From the NCBI RefSeq assembly GCF_034064985.1, contig NZ_CP139249.1, forward strand, positions 2,852,001 through 2,916,000: DNA of 64,000 nt. The letters run 5' to 3'. The translations under genes were made by a program, and so were the position numbers. Under the pieces are notes generated by a model, which saw only the letters and a list, made by a program, of their open reading frames with translations, ran no database searches and was not told the DNA's origin. The stretch comes from Acinetobacter pittii (GTDB lineage: Bacteria > Pseudomonadota > Gammaproteobacteria > Pseudomonadales > Moraxellaceae). Positions 46,686 through 56,456 of this stretch are shown here, one piece after another; position 1 is the stretch's first letter, and every line of letters begins with the position of its first letter.

Positions 46686-49472
46686 ATGAAGCCTGAAGAT
46701 AAAGCACGTATAGTTATTGATAAAAAACTAGAAGATGCTGGATGGGTTGTTGTCGATAAGAAAAATTATAATCCTAGCGCAGGATTTGGTATCGCTGTTC
46801 GTGAATTTCAAACAAAGACCGGACCTGCAGACTATATTCTTTTCGTGAACCGTATACCTATCGGTGTACTTGAAGCTAAACGTGATGAAGAAGGGGAAAA
46901 TATTACTGCTCACGAGCGCCAAACTGATCGATACGCTACTTCTGGCTTTAAAGCCAAACAGACATACGATACCCTTCCATTTCTATTTCAAGCTACATCG
47001 AAAATTATTCGATTCACTGACAAACGAGATCCTGAAGCTCGATCTCGTGAACTATTTCATTTTTATAAGCCTGAATATTTACATGAGCTGTATACAAGAA
47101 ATAAAAACTTAAGACAAAACTTACTAGACATGCCACCATTAGCTACTGTTAATCTTCGTGACTGTCAGATTGATGCTATTACTGGATTAGAAAAATCTTT
47201 AGCACTCCAAAAACCGCGATCTCTAGTTCATATGGCAACTGGCGCAGGAAAAACATTTACTGCCATTTCATCTGTATATCGTCTATTGAAATTCGCTAAA
47301 GCAAAACGGATTTTGTTTTTAGTTGATACACGGAACTTAGGTAAACAAGCTCATCAAGAATTTATGGCATTTACTCCATCCGATGACAAACGTAAATTCA
47401 CTGAACTCTATAATGTTCAAAGATTAATGTCATCCACGTTGGATACTAAAGCCGATGTATGTATTTCTACCATTCAACGAATGTATTCCATTTTATCTGG
47501 CGAGAAATTAGATGAGCAAGATGAAGATATTAATCTAAATGAAGTTACTACTTTAGAAGAAAGTACACGACTATCTAAAAGACATATTCAATATAACCCT
47601 AATGTGCCAATTGAATCTTTTGATTTTATTATTATTGATGAATGCCATCGCAGCATCTATAACTTATGGAAACAAGTACTCGACTACTTTGATGCATTTC
47701 TTATTGGTTTAACAGCGACTCCTGATAACAGAACTTATGGCTTTTTTAATGAAAATATTGTCGCAGAATATAGTTATGAACAGTCAGTGGTTGATGGTGT
47801 TAATGTTGGGTATGATATCTATGAGATTGAAACTGAGATTACAAAGAAGGGTAAAAAGATTCGTGCTAAGCAGTGGATTGACCGTCGTAACCGCCAAACT
47901 CGTGCTAAACGATTAGTTGAAGCAGCAGAAGATATTGTCTATACCCATAAGGATTTAGACAGGGAGGTTGTTAATCCAAGTCAAATTCGCAATATCATTC
48001 GGGAAATGAAACGCGCAATAAGCCAAGAAATTTTTCCTAATCGGGAAGAAGTTCCAAAAACATTAATATTTGCAAAATCAGATAGTCATGCAGATGACAT
48101 AATTAATATTGTTCGTGAAGAGTATGGTAAGGGTAATGAATTTTGTGAAAAAATCACCTATAGCGCAAAAGATCCTGATGGTGTTTTGAGTGATTTTCGA
48201 AACGAATATAACCCTCGTATCGCGGTAACAGTCGATATGATTGCGACTGGTACAGATGTAAAACCTTTAGAAGTGTTGCTCTTCATGCGAGATGTACGTT
48301 CTAAAAGTTATTATGAGCAAATGAAAGGTCGTGGAGTTCGTAGCTTAGATAAAGATGGACTACAAAAAGTCTCTCAGAGTGCCACAGGTGCAAAAACTCG
48401 TTTCGTCATCATTGATGCTGTAGGTGTTGAGAAGTCTCAAAAAACAGAAAGTCGTCAACTGGAACGGAAACCCTCAACGACGTTAAAACAACTTATGGAT
48501 GGTATCATTCTCGGTGATGTTGATGAAGATACTGCTTTAAGTCTGGCAAATCGCTTAATTCGACTAAATAAAAACTTAGATGCAGAGACTCAATCTGAAA
48601 TTACTGAATTGACCAAGGGTAAAAGCTTAAAGCAGATTACAGAAACCATTCTTAATGCCGTTGATCCCGATACAATTAATCAAGCTCTCATCTTAGATGA
48701 AGCTTTAAAAGGTAATGTTCTGGATGAAGATTCCATCTCAGAACAACAGTATTTAGAAAAAATGGCTGAACTCTTAGAACAAGCTTATAGAGTTTTTGAT
48801 GATCCTGAATTTCGTTATCTCCTGACTGATAAAAAGGATGCAGAACAGGTTATTGATACGGTGAATTTGGATAAGGTAATTAACCGAGGCTTCTCTGCAA
48901 ATGTAGAACAGAAAGCTCAGGAAGATATCGAAAAGTTCGAAGCATATTTAAAAGAGCACCGAGAAGAAATTGAAGCCTTAAGTTTCTTTTATGATCAACC
49001 CTATCAACGGCGTGAACTGACGTTAAGCATGATTCAAGAGCTTCATGATAAACTCAGCCATCCTCCGCTATTACTCACAACTGAACGTCTTTGGACTGCT
49101 TATGAAAGAGTAAAAGGCAGTCAAGTCAAAGGGGTAAATACTCAGCGTAAATTAACTGATTTATTATCCTTAATTCGTTTTGCTTCTGGCTTAGATCAAG
49201 AGCTTTCTCCTTTTAGTGAGGAAGTCGATAAGCGCTTTAAAAAGTGGGTCTTTAGACATAATGCACAGAATGCAACGGCTTTTACTGAAGAGCAAATGAA
49301 TTGGTTACGTTTAATGAAAGATCATATTGTAAATAGTTGTCAGCTAACACCGAATGATTTTAAGTTAGGTTCGTTGGCGAGTCATGGGGGGGCATTTAAA
49401 GCGGCAGAAGTTTTTGGTCGAGAAAAACTTATGCCATTAATGAAAGAATTAAACGAAGAACTCGTTGCATAA
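46686..49472 (+). CDS. hsdR: Type I restriction enzyme, HsdR (motor and nuclease) subunit
   Basis: A 928-residue HsdR of the EcoEI-like type. The nuclease core is D49 ... E63-A-K65 (GPADYIL, VLEAKR). The SF2 helicase has Walker A MATGAGKT (183-190), DECH (318-321), GLTATP, IATGTD and the motif VI region QMKGRGVRS. The C-terminal third is the EcoEI_R_C-like domain contacting HsdM/HsdS. It cuts unmodified DNA after translocation. It is the first gene of the operon, 15 bp before hsdS. Confidence 0.93.
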   Translation: MKPEDKARIVIDKKLEDAGWVVVDKKNYNPSAGFGIAVREFQTKTGPADYILFVNRIPIGVLEAKRDEEGENITAHERQTDRYATSGFKAKQTYDTLPFLFQATSKIIRFTDKRDPEARSRELFHFYKPEYLHELYTRNKNLRQNLLDMPPLATVNLRDCQIDAITGLEKSLALQKPRSLVHMATGAGKTFTAISSVYRLLKFAKAKRILFLVDTRNLGKQAHQEFMAFTPSDDKRKFTELYNVQRLMSSTLDTKADVCISTIQRMYSILSGEKLDEQDEDINLNEVTTLEESTRLSKRHIQYNPNVPIESFDFIIIDECHRSIYNLWKQVLDYFDAFLIGLTATPDNRTYGFFNENIVAEYSYEQSVVDGVNVGYDIYEIETEITKKGKKIRAKQWIDRRNRQTRAKRLVEAAEDIVYTHKDLDREVVNPSQIRNIIREMKRAISQEIFPNREEVPKTLIFAKSDSHADDIINIVREEYGKGNEFCEKITYSAKDPDGVLSDFRNEYNPRIAVTVDMIATGTDVKPLEVLLFMRDVRSKSYYEQMKGRGVRSLDKDGLQKVSQSATGAKTRFVIIDAVGVEKSQKTESRQLERKPSTTLKQLMDGIILGDVDEDTALSLANRLIRLNKNLDAETQSEITELTKGKSLKQITETILNAVDPDTINQALILDEALKGNVLDEDSISEQQYLEKMAELLEQAYRVFDDPEFRYLLTDKKDAEQVIDTVNLDKVINRGFSANVEQKAQEDIEKFEAYLKEHREEIEALSFFYDQPYQRRELTLSMIQELHDKLSHPPLLLTTERLWTAYERVKGSQVKGVNTQRKLTDLLSLIRFASGLDQELSPFSEEVDKRFKKWVFRHNAQNATAFTEEQMNWLRLMKDHIVNSCQLTPNDFKLGSLASHGGAFKAAEVFGREKLMPLMKELNEELVA

Positions 49473-49487
49473 CATGATGGTATCAAA

Positions 49488-51278
49488 ATGGCTTTAACTA
49501 AAAAGATCTCAGATATTATTAAAGAAGATACTACGGGTCTTCTTTCTAAACATCCATCATGGCTACGTATTGAATTATGTGATGTAGCTACTATCTTGAA
49601 TGGGTTTGCATTTCCGTCTTCTTACTTTAACAATAAAGGTATAGGTTTACCTTTAATCAGAATTCGTGATGTAATTGAAGGCCATACAACAACCTATTAT
49701 AGTGGTAATTATGATGATCTTTATCTGGTTTATAAAAATGAAATTTTAGTAGGGATGGATGGAGATTTTAATTTAGGTTTATGGAAAAGTTTGCCTAGCT
49801 TACTCAATCAGCGAGTGTGTAAAATATCACTTAAAAATGATAATACCTACGATAAGCAGTTTTTAATTTATCTTCTCCCACCATATTTAAAGGCTATCAA
49901 TAATGCCACTTCTTCCATTACTGTAAAGCATCTATCATCTCAAACTCTCAATACACTATTATTACCGCTTCCACCATTAAATGAGCAAAAACGTATCGCT
50001 GATAAAATCGATGAGTTATTTAGCGAACTAGATAATGGCATTGAAGAGCTTGAAACAGCTCAGAAGAAATTAGAGCTTTATCGTCAGTCATTATTAAAAT
50101 CGGCCGTTGAAGGTCAGCTCAGTAAAGAATGGCGTGAAACTCAAACTGAAGTTACTGAGACTGGTAAACATCTATTAGCACGTATTTTAAAAGAACGCCG
50201 TGAACATTGGGAACAAGAGAAACTCAAAGAATTTGCGGAGAAAGGTAAAAATCCACCAAAAGATTGGGAGAAAAAATATCCTGAGCCTGTTCAAGCTGAT
50301 ACAGCAAATTTACCTAAATTACCAGAAGGTTGGGTATGGGCTACTTTATCTCAAGTTGGTTGGTTAGACCGCGGAAAATCGCAGTATAGACCACGTAATG
50401 CCCCTCACCTTTATGGTGGCGATTATCCATTTATTCAAACTAGTGATATTCGGTATGCTGATACATTTCTTGAAAACTATGAAAAAACCTACAGTGAAGC
50501 AGGTTTAGCACAGAGTAGATTATGGCCAATAGGTACAATGTGCATTACTATTGCGGCAAATATTGGTCATACGGCTATTATGAGTTTTGAAGGATGTTTT
50601 CCCGACAGTCTCGTAGGTTTTTTAACAACATCTAATGATGTATCAGTGAGATACATTGAATTTTTTATGCGCACTATTCAGCAAAAATTAGAAGATGAAG
50701 CCCCAGCAACTGCACAAAAAAATATTAATTTAGACATTTTGTCAAAAGTTGTACTTCCATTACCTCCTTTCAAAGAACAAGTATATCTTGTTGAAGTATT
50801 AGACAATCAATTAGAAAAGTTACAACGTCAACATGACACTATTAAAAACTCTATTGAGTCTATTACCAAACAAAAACTAAATATTTTAAAGCAAGCTTTT
50901 AATGGAAAGCTTGTCACCCAAGATACGAATGATGAGTCCGCTCTAGTATTATTAGAACGTATTCAACAGCAACGAGAAACTGAAGCTTTAACAAAAAAAG
51001 CGACTCCCAAAAAACGTTCAACCCCAAAATTAAAAAAGGAAGTTAGTATGTCTAAAACTATCCTCGATATTCTAAAACAGCAGACAAATTGGATTTCGGG
51101 ACAAGACTTAGCATCTGCTTTCGGTTTAAGTAACAATAGTGAAATTGAAGATATTGAAAAATTTTACGAAGAACTACGTACACTCAGTTTAAATAACGAA
51201 ATTTCAATAAAACCAGACTGTGAAAATAGTAAAGAACAAGATCTGATCAAACTCAAGGATAATACAGATGCGTCTTGA
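49488..51278 (+). CDS. hsdS: Type I restriction-modification specificity subunit HsdS, extended
   Basis: A 596-residue HsdS, longer than the usual 400-470. Two target-recognition domains alternate with two conserved helical regions: PLPPLNEQKRIADKIDELF with ELYRQSLLKSAVEGQLS-like text, and PLPPFKEQVYLVEVLDNQL with KQAFNGKLVT. After residue about 480 a Lys-rich linker leads to a small helical, winged-helix-like tail (LKQQTNWISGQDLASAFGLS). It sets the DNA target of the complex. It overlaps the ATPase gene by 11 bp. Confidence 0.9.
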   Translation: MALTKKISDIIKEDTTGLLSKHPSWLRIELCDVATILNGFAFPSSYFNNKGIGLPLIRIRDVIEGHTTTYYSGNYDDLYLVYKNEILVGMDGDFNLGLWKSLPSLLNQRVCKISLKNDNTYDKQFLIYLLPPYLKAINNATSSITVKHLSSQTLNTLLLPLPPLNEQKRIADKIDELFSELDNGIEELETAQKKLELYRQSLLKSAVEGQLSKEWRETQTEVTETGKHLLARILKERREHWEQEKLKEFAEKGKNPPKDWEKKYPEPVQADTANLPKLPEGWVWATLSQVGWLDRGKSQYRPRNAPHLYGGDYPFIQTSDIRYADTFLENYEKTYSEAGLAQSRLWPIGTMCITIAANIGHTAIMSFEGCFPDSLVGFLTTSNDVSVRYIEFFMRTIQQKLEDEAPATAQKNINLDILSKVVLPLPPFKEQVYLVEVLDNQLEKLQRQHDTIKNSIESITKQKLNILKQAFNGKLVTQDTNDESALVLLERIQQQRETEALTKKATPKKRSTPKLKKEVSMSKTILDILKQQTNWISGQDLASAFGLSNNSEIEDIEKFYEELRTLSLNNEISIKPDCENSKEQDLIKLKDNTDAS

Positions 51279-52971
51279 TTACTTAAAGATCGGGAGCGCT
51301 AAGGATAGCCATACCCATCAATTCAAAAATCTAAAAGATGTCTCTATCGACTTTGATGAGAAAGAATGGATCACCGTTGTTATTGGCTGGAATGGTACTG
51401 GTAAGTCAAATGTATTAGAAGCTTTAGCTGTAATATTTGGCGATCTACTAGATCTTAAAAAGAAACCTCTATTTTCTTATGAAATCATTTATAAAATTGG
51501 TAAAGCCTCAAATCAAAATACTATTAAGATTATCGCTGATCCAGATCTTGATCCAAAAGAACAGCTAAAAATATACATAAAAACTCAAAATTTGATTTCA
51601 GCTGACTTAATTCAAACTAAACTATTTGAAGAATCTTCAGATTTAAATTCATCAGATAGCTATTCTGAGCTTAAATTAAATGATTTCTTAGTTGAAGATA
51701 GCAACTATCTTCCTAAATATATTTTTAGTTATTATTCTGGTCACTCAGAACGTATGTTCAAGATTTTTGAACCAGCGTTGAAAGATCATTATGAAAAGTT
51801 AATGAAGTTTGAACTTTCTGATGAAAACTTTATTCGTAAAAAATTTTATGCATTACCAGAACATAGTCAATTTGTACTTCTATCTTTTCTTTCTCAATTA
51901 GATGACTCCTCAATAGGGTTAAAATTTTTAGAAGAACATTTTGGAATTGATCCTGAAAACGCACTTCATTCAGTATTATTTATACTTAGACAGCCACCTT
52001 GGAATGGTCAAGCAACTGGAGATAAACGTGTATGGGGAACAGTCGGTGATGCACAAACTTTTCTTTCAAAGCTCTATGATATAAGTTTAGCCCCCATCAC
52101 ATTAAAACAATCTGAGCATCAATATATTTGGTCAAATAAAAAAAAGAGCTTTGAATATAAGTATTTATATCTAAAAGATCCTAATGATATCAAGCAGCTT
52201 GGATACACGACTCCCCGAGCCCTCTTCAATGCAATTGAAAGTGTTTTTATTTCTCTATTAATTAAAGAAATTAGAGTCAGGGTCAGACTCAAAAACAATT
52301 CAAACAATGTTGTTTTTCAAGAATTAAGTGAAGGTGAACAGCAATTATTGACAGTCTTAGGCCTATTAAAATTCACCGCTGGTGAAGAAAGCTTATTTTT
52401 GCTAGACGAACCTGATACCCACCTAAATCCTAAATGGTCGGTAGACTATATTAAGTACTTAAAAATGTTCATCAGTAATGATCAATCTGATGAAGATCAA
52501 ACCAGCCATATTGTGTTAACAACACATAATCCAATTGCTATCGCAGAGCTTGAAAAGCAACAAATTCAGATTTTACATCGCAAGGATGATCAGAAAATTT
52601 ATGCTGATCAACCTGATCAAGATCCTAAAGGTATGGGCTACGCTGGAATTATCACGAGTGATATGTTTGGGCTTGGTAGTTCCTTAGATAAAGAAACAAA
52701 TAATTTATTAATTGAATATCAAAAATTAGTAATCAAACCAAAACCAGATAAAACTGAAGAAGATAAACAGCGACAAAAGGAATTAAGAGAATATCTAGAA
52801 AACTTAGATTTTAATTTTGATTCTAAAGATCGAATTAAACAGGAGTTTATGCGAGCTCGTTTCGACTTAATGCATGGAACTAAATATGCAGATGAGCCTA
52901 TTGTCACAAACGAAAATAAACAAAAAGCTTTAGAAATCTTATTAGATAGTTTATTAGATAATCAATCATGA
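51268..52971 (+). CDS. SMC/ABC-like AAA ATPase, PtuA (Septu)-like
   Basis: A 567-residue ATPase with Walker A GWNGTGKS (40-47), an ABC-type signature LSEGEQQ (353-359), Walker B FLLDEP with D380-E381, and a switch His420 in TTHNP. This is the layout of OLD/PtuA-type defence ATPases. It is followed, with a 4-bp overlap, by an HNH gene, as in Septu (PtuA-PtuB) and retron-Ec78 effectors. It is inserted between hsdS and hsdM and overlaps hsdS by 11 bp. The PtuA name is by analogy. Confidence 0.8.
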   Translation: MRLDYLKIGSAKDSHTHQFKNLKDVSIDFDEKEWITVVIGWNGTGKSNVLEALAVIFGDLLDLKKKPLFSYEIIYKIGKASNQNTIKIIADPDLDPKEQLKIYIKTQNLISADLIQTKLFEESSDLNSSDSYSELKLNDFLVEDSNYLPKYIFSYYSGHSERMFKIFEPALKDHYEKLMKFELSDENFIRKKFYALPEHSQFVLLSFLSQLDDSSIGLKFLEEHFGIDPENALHSVLFILRQPPWNGQATGDKRVWGTVGDAQTFLSKLYDISLAPITLKQSEHQYIWSNKKKSFEYKYLYLKDPNDIKQLGYTTPRALFNAIESVFISLLIKEIRVRVRLKNNSNNVVFQELSEGEQQLLTVLGLLKFTAGEESLFLLDEPDTHLNPKWSVDYIKYLKMFISNDQSDEDQTSHIVLTTHNPIAIAELEKQQIQILHRKDDQKIYADQPDQDPKGMGYAGIITSDMFGLGSSLDKETNNLLIEYQKLVIKPKPDKTEEDKQRQKELREYLENLDFNFDSKDRIKQEFMRARFDLMHGTKYADEPIVTNENKQKALEILLDSLLDNQS

Positions 52972-53846
52972 ATTTTATAAATAATACCACATCACCAAGT
53001 AACACTAAATTTCACAATGGTGCTGATGAAACCACTACTTATGCTTATAAAGTCATCAATGCTTCAAGTGTACCAAGTACCAATGGAGGGAAATCTCCTA
53101 GAGACCAGTTAATTGATAGTGGACACTGGAAAGATTTAAAGCCATGGCTAGCAAATAAGAGTGCTGGAAAATGTTGGTTCTGTGAAGCAAAACAAGTACG
53201 TTCTCCTTCTGATGTCGAGCATTTCAGACCAAAAAATAAAGTACACGTTCATGGTAATATTCTCAAATATCCACCGAGTCACCCCAATGCTAATCAAGAT
53301 TTTGAGGGATATTGGTGGCTCAGCTATAGTTGGCAAAATTTTAGATTGTCTTGCCAAAGATGTAATAGAGAAGAAAAAGATTCAGTAACAAAAATTAAAT
53401 ATGGCAAAGGAAATGAGTTTCCTTTGATTGATGAAAACTCACGTTGTTGGGATTACTCTGCTAATCTTAATACAGAACAACCTTTACTATTAGATCCTTG
53501 TGTTCAGTCTGATACTGAGCTTTTATTACATCCTATAAGCGGAGAAATAGTTCCAGCTATTACCGATGTGACAACCATTGAAAATAGAAGAGCAGATTTC
53601 ACAATTAACCTACTAGGCTTAAATGCTCATGGTGTAAAAGATATCAAACTAGAAATCAGACATACGTTAGAGGCTATGTTGGAGCTTATTTTAGGGAAAG
53701 TTAATGTCTCTGCTAAAGTAGACCAAGCGATATCAAATAAACTCAATCCCAATACTGAATATTATACTTTTACCAAAGGTATCATTCTTCAATATCGAGA
53801 TGAAATACCGTGGTTAGAAAACAAACTATCATCAATGGGCTTATAG
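52968..53846 (+). CDS. HNH endonuclease, PtuB-like (Septu)
   Basis: A 292-residue protein. C69-W-F-C72 and C129-Q-R-C132-N133 form a zinc pair, with SDVEHFRPK (D82, E84, H85) as the HNH core and GYWWLSYSWQNFRLSC between. This pattern, with the following FPLIDE, matches PtuB-like nucleases. Its ATG overlaps the ATPase stop (ATGA), so the pair is translationally coupled. It would be the effector acting on nucleic acid, gated by the ATPase. hsdM follows 58 bp downstream. Confidence 0.82.
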   Translation: MNFINNTTSPSNTKFHNGADETTTYAYKVINASSVPSTNGGKSPRDQLIDSGHWKDLKPWLANKSAGKCWFCEAKQVRSPSDVEHFRPKNKVHVHGNILKYPPSHPNANQDFEGYWWLSYSWQNFRLSCQRCNREEKDSVTKIKYGKGNEFPLIDENSRCWDYSANLNTEQPLLLDPCVQSDTELLLHPISGEIVPAITDVTTIENRRADFTINLLGLNAHGVKDIKLEIRHTLEAMLELILGKVNVSAKVDQAISNKLNPNTEYYTFTKGIILQYRDEIPWLENKLSSMGL

Positions 53847-53904
53847 GTCTTCCTTAGATATTGATGTATTCTTGACCGAGCTTTTTAGAATTGATTATAT
53901 TGTA

Positions 53905-55362
53905 ATGAATGCAACTACTTTAATCTCCAAAATTTGGAACTTTTGTCATACTTTACGTGATGATGGCGTTGGTTATGGTGATTATCTAGAACAACTGACA
54001 TTCTTACTTTTCTTAAAAATGGCTCATGAACAAAAAATAGACAACCCATTTGAGTCAGTTGATATCGGCATTCCTAACGGTTTTGACTGGAACAGTCTCA
54101 TTAACTTAAAAGGCGCTGAGTTAGAAGACCACTACCTTAAAGTACTTAATAAACTTGGTACAATGTCAGGTATGTTAGGTGCTATTTTCTTTAAAGCACA
54201 GAATAAAATACAAGATCCAGCTAAATTACATCGTTTAGTACAGCTTATCAATGAAGATACATGGAGTGGTATTGGGGCTGACGTAAAAGGTGATATGTAT
54301 GAAGGTCTTTTACAGAAAAATGCAGAAGACACAAAAAGTGGTGCTGGACAGTACTTCACTCCTCGTCCTGTCATCGATGCAATCGTAGAATGTATTCGTC
54401 CTCAACCGTTGAAAACCATTGCTGATCCAGCGTGTGGTACAGGTGGCTTTTTTCTTGGTGCACATAAATACCTGTTGGCTCAAAAATTAGATAACAAACA
54501 AGCTAAATTTCTTCAAGAAAATACATTCTTTGGTAATGAGATCGTTCCAAGTACAAGACGTCTATGTCTCATGAATCTGTACTTACATAATGTTGGTCAC
54601 CTTACCGATGAACCATCTATTGTTCGTGCAGATGCTTTAATAAGTGAGCCAACAAAAAAAGCAGACTATGTTTTAGCGAACCCTCCTTTTGGTAAGAAGA
54701 GCAGTATGACGGTTACCAACGAGGAAGGTGAAGAAGATAAAGAATCTCTCACCTATGAACGTTCAGACTTTTGGGTAACTACATCAAATAAGCAACTTAA
54801 TTTTCTCCAGCATATTGTGAGTATGCTAAAAAAAGATGGAAAAGCAGCTGTAGTATTACCAGATAATGTATTGTTCGAAGGTGGTGTTGGTGAACGTGTA
54901 CGTAAAAAATTACTTGCTGGATGCGATGTACATACCATTTTGCGATTACCAACAGGTATCTTTTATGCAAATGGTGTAAAAGCAAACGTTATTTTCTTCG
55001 ATAACAAACCTAAATCTGAAAAGATTCAAACGAAAGGAATCTGGTTCTATGATCTTAGGACCAATCAACGATTTACGCTCAAAACTCGTCAATTACGTCA
55101 ATCTGATTTGAGTGATTTTATTCAGTGTTATAACCCTGAAAATCGCTTTGAACGTCAGGAGACTGAACGATTTAAATATTTCAGCTATGATGAAATCATT
55201 GCTCGTGACAAAACCAGTCTAGATATCTTCTGGTTGAAGGACAACAGTTTAGACAATCTTGATGATTTACCCTCACCAGAAGTTCTTCAGCAAGAAATTA
55301 TTGAGCATTTAGAAGCTGCGTTAGATGCTTTTAAATCCGTTGCTATAAGTTTAAAAAACTAA
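53905..55362 (+). CDS. hsdM: Type I DNA methyltransferase, HsdM subunit
   Basis: 485 residues from the ATG at 53905; the frame opens at a TTG at 53872, but MNATTLISKIWNFCHTLRDDG is the family N terminus. An N-terminal helical HsdM_N domain is followed by the N6-adenine methyltransferase domain with AGQYFTPRPVI, the SAM motif DPACGTGGFFLG and the catalytic NPPF. It protects host DNA and is needed for restriction. Placement last, after the inserted pair, is unusual. No strong ribosome site was seen. Confidence 0.93.
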   Translation: MNATTLISKIWNFCHTLRDDGVGYGDYLEQLTFLLFLKMAHEQKIDNPFESVDIGIPNGFDWNSLINLKGAELEDHYLKVLNKLGTMSGMLGAIFFKAQNKIQDPAKLHRLVQLINEDTWSGIGADVKGDMYEGLLQKNAEDTKSGAGQYFTPRPVIDAIVECIRPQPLKTIADPACGTGGFFLGAHKYLLAQKLDNKQAKFLQENTFFGNEIVPSTRRLCLMNLYLHNVGHLTDEPSIVRADALISEPTKKADYVLANPPFGKKSSMTVTNEEGEEDKESLTYERSDFWVTTSNKQLNFLQHIVSMLKKDGKAAVVLPDNVLFEGGVGERVRKKLLAGCDVHTILRLPTGIFYANGVKANVIFFDNKPKSEKIQTKGIWFYDLRTNQRFTLKTRQLRQSDLSDFIQCYNPENRFERQETERFKYFSYDEIIARDKTSLDIFWLKDNSLDNLDDLPSPEVLQQEIIEHLEAALDAFKSVAISLKN

Positions 55363-55367
55363 AATAA

Positions 55368-55398
55368 AAAGCTAGGCTAATTCGATTAGTCTAGCTTT
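55368..55398. terminator. Bidirectional terminator between hsdM and mcrC
   Basis: A 14-bp stem (AAAGCTAG-G-CTAAT with ATTAG-T-CTAGCTTT, one G-T pair) with a TCG loop lies between the converging genes and overlaps the last codons and stop of mcrC. The minus-strand side has the better T tract. Confidence 0.8.
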
Positions 55399-56451
55399 AA
55401 TCTCTTTTGCCATTTCTGTTAAATCGATTGTTTGAAACTCTAACAAATAGCCCTGAATTTTCACTTTATCGAATATTTTTTCTCCAACACTTGGATGAAG
55501 TAACACTCCTCTTTGAAATACTGGACATCCCTCTTCTTCTTGTGACCTTAGATACGTATATATTTGATAGATATAACCACTCCTGAACTTTTCTCGTCCA
55601 AAACGATTGCTTACTAAAATTTTATTAAATTTAGTATCAATGATAGTCGCTTGTCCCGTTTGTCTATTTCTTATAATGATATCAGCCTCCATCTGAGGCA
55701 ACACATCTGTAATCAATGAATCAGTGTCTAGCTTCCACTGCAATTTTTTGTTATGACTTACATCCCAAACATTAGCAGGTAAATTTTTAGAATAAAATCC
55801 ATAAACTGCTTTCTCAAATAGTTTTCTTAGCCACTCCTCACTCATTTCCTCTAAATTCGGAATTAAATGATTTCCTTTTTGCATTGTAGGAATTTTTAGT
55901 TCATTTAGCAGCTGACATGTTTGGAGAAGGGCCTGTTCAGAATAGTCAAAATGTCCGAATCGATCTGATCTAAGGTCATAGTTTTGAATTAGTGGACAAG
56001 TTACTCCTAGTCCTTCAAGAATATTAATATTTTGTAAAAGCCTCTCTTTAACCCCCTCTATGCCTTTTAAGAAAAGTGCATTTTTTAAAGTTATAAGTAC
56101 ATATTGGTATCGTGGGATATTTAGAGTAAGCTCATCATAAGAACAATTGACCTGTCCTCTTTGCATCAACATCTTACTTTCAGTTATTAAAAAGTTAATA
56201 CTGCCTCGTACACGAGTTAAATTTTCACTTCTAGTAATATAATTACTTGAAAATCCTTTAGAAATATTCTTATCAAATTGATTGCATAATAACTCTAATA
56301 TAACGGTATATAAGTCTTCAAGATTTTCCTCAATGTTAAAAAATTTATCTTCAGAAGTTTTGTAGACTTCTGATGCATAAAGAATTAATAACCAAACATT
56401 TTTTATAGGTATGCCATATTTAGTGATGTAATGGTAGTGGATATCTAACAT
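55372..56451 (-). CDS. mcrC: McrC-type nuclease subunit of a McrBC restriction system
   Basis: A 359-residue protein. The N terminus GIPIKNVWLLILYASEVY is the McrC family opener, and the C-terminal PD-(D/E)xK core reads MEADIIIRNRQ then ATIIDTKFNK. McrC cuts DNA when activated by the McrB GTPase ring bound to modified cytosine sites. It is 5 bp downstream of mcrB. Confidence 0.87.
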   Translation of the reverse strand: MLDIHYHYITKYGIPIKNVWLLILYASEVYKTSEDKFFNIEENLEDLYTVILELLCNQFDKNISKGFSSNYITRSENLTRVRGSINFLITESKMLMQRGQVNCSYDELTLNIPRYQYVLITLKNALFLKGIEGVKERLLQNINILEGLGVTCPLIQNYDLRSDRFGHFDYSEQALLQTCQLLNELKIPTMQKGNHLIPNLEEMSEEWLRKLFEKAVYGFYSKNLPANVWDVSHNKKLQWKLDTDSLITDVLPQMEADIIIRNRQTGQATIIDTKFNKILVSNRFGREKFRSGYIYQIYTYLRSQEEEGCPVFQRGVLLHPSVGEKIFDKVKIQGYLLEFQTIDLTEMAKEIKARLIELA

Positions 56452-56456
56452 GCTAC

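Noticed and set aside
53872..53904. The upstream TTG start for hsdM
   Set aside because: The added residues (TELFRIDYIV) are not part of the HsdM family N terminus and no ribosome site precedes the TTG; the ATG at 53905 fits better.
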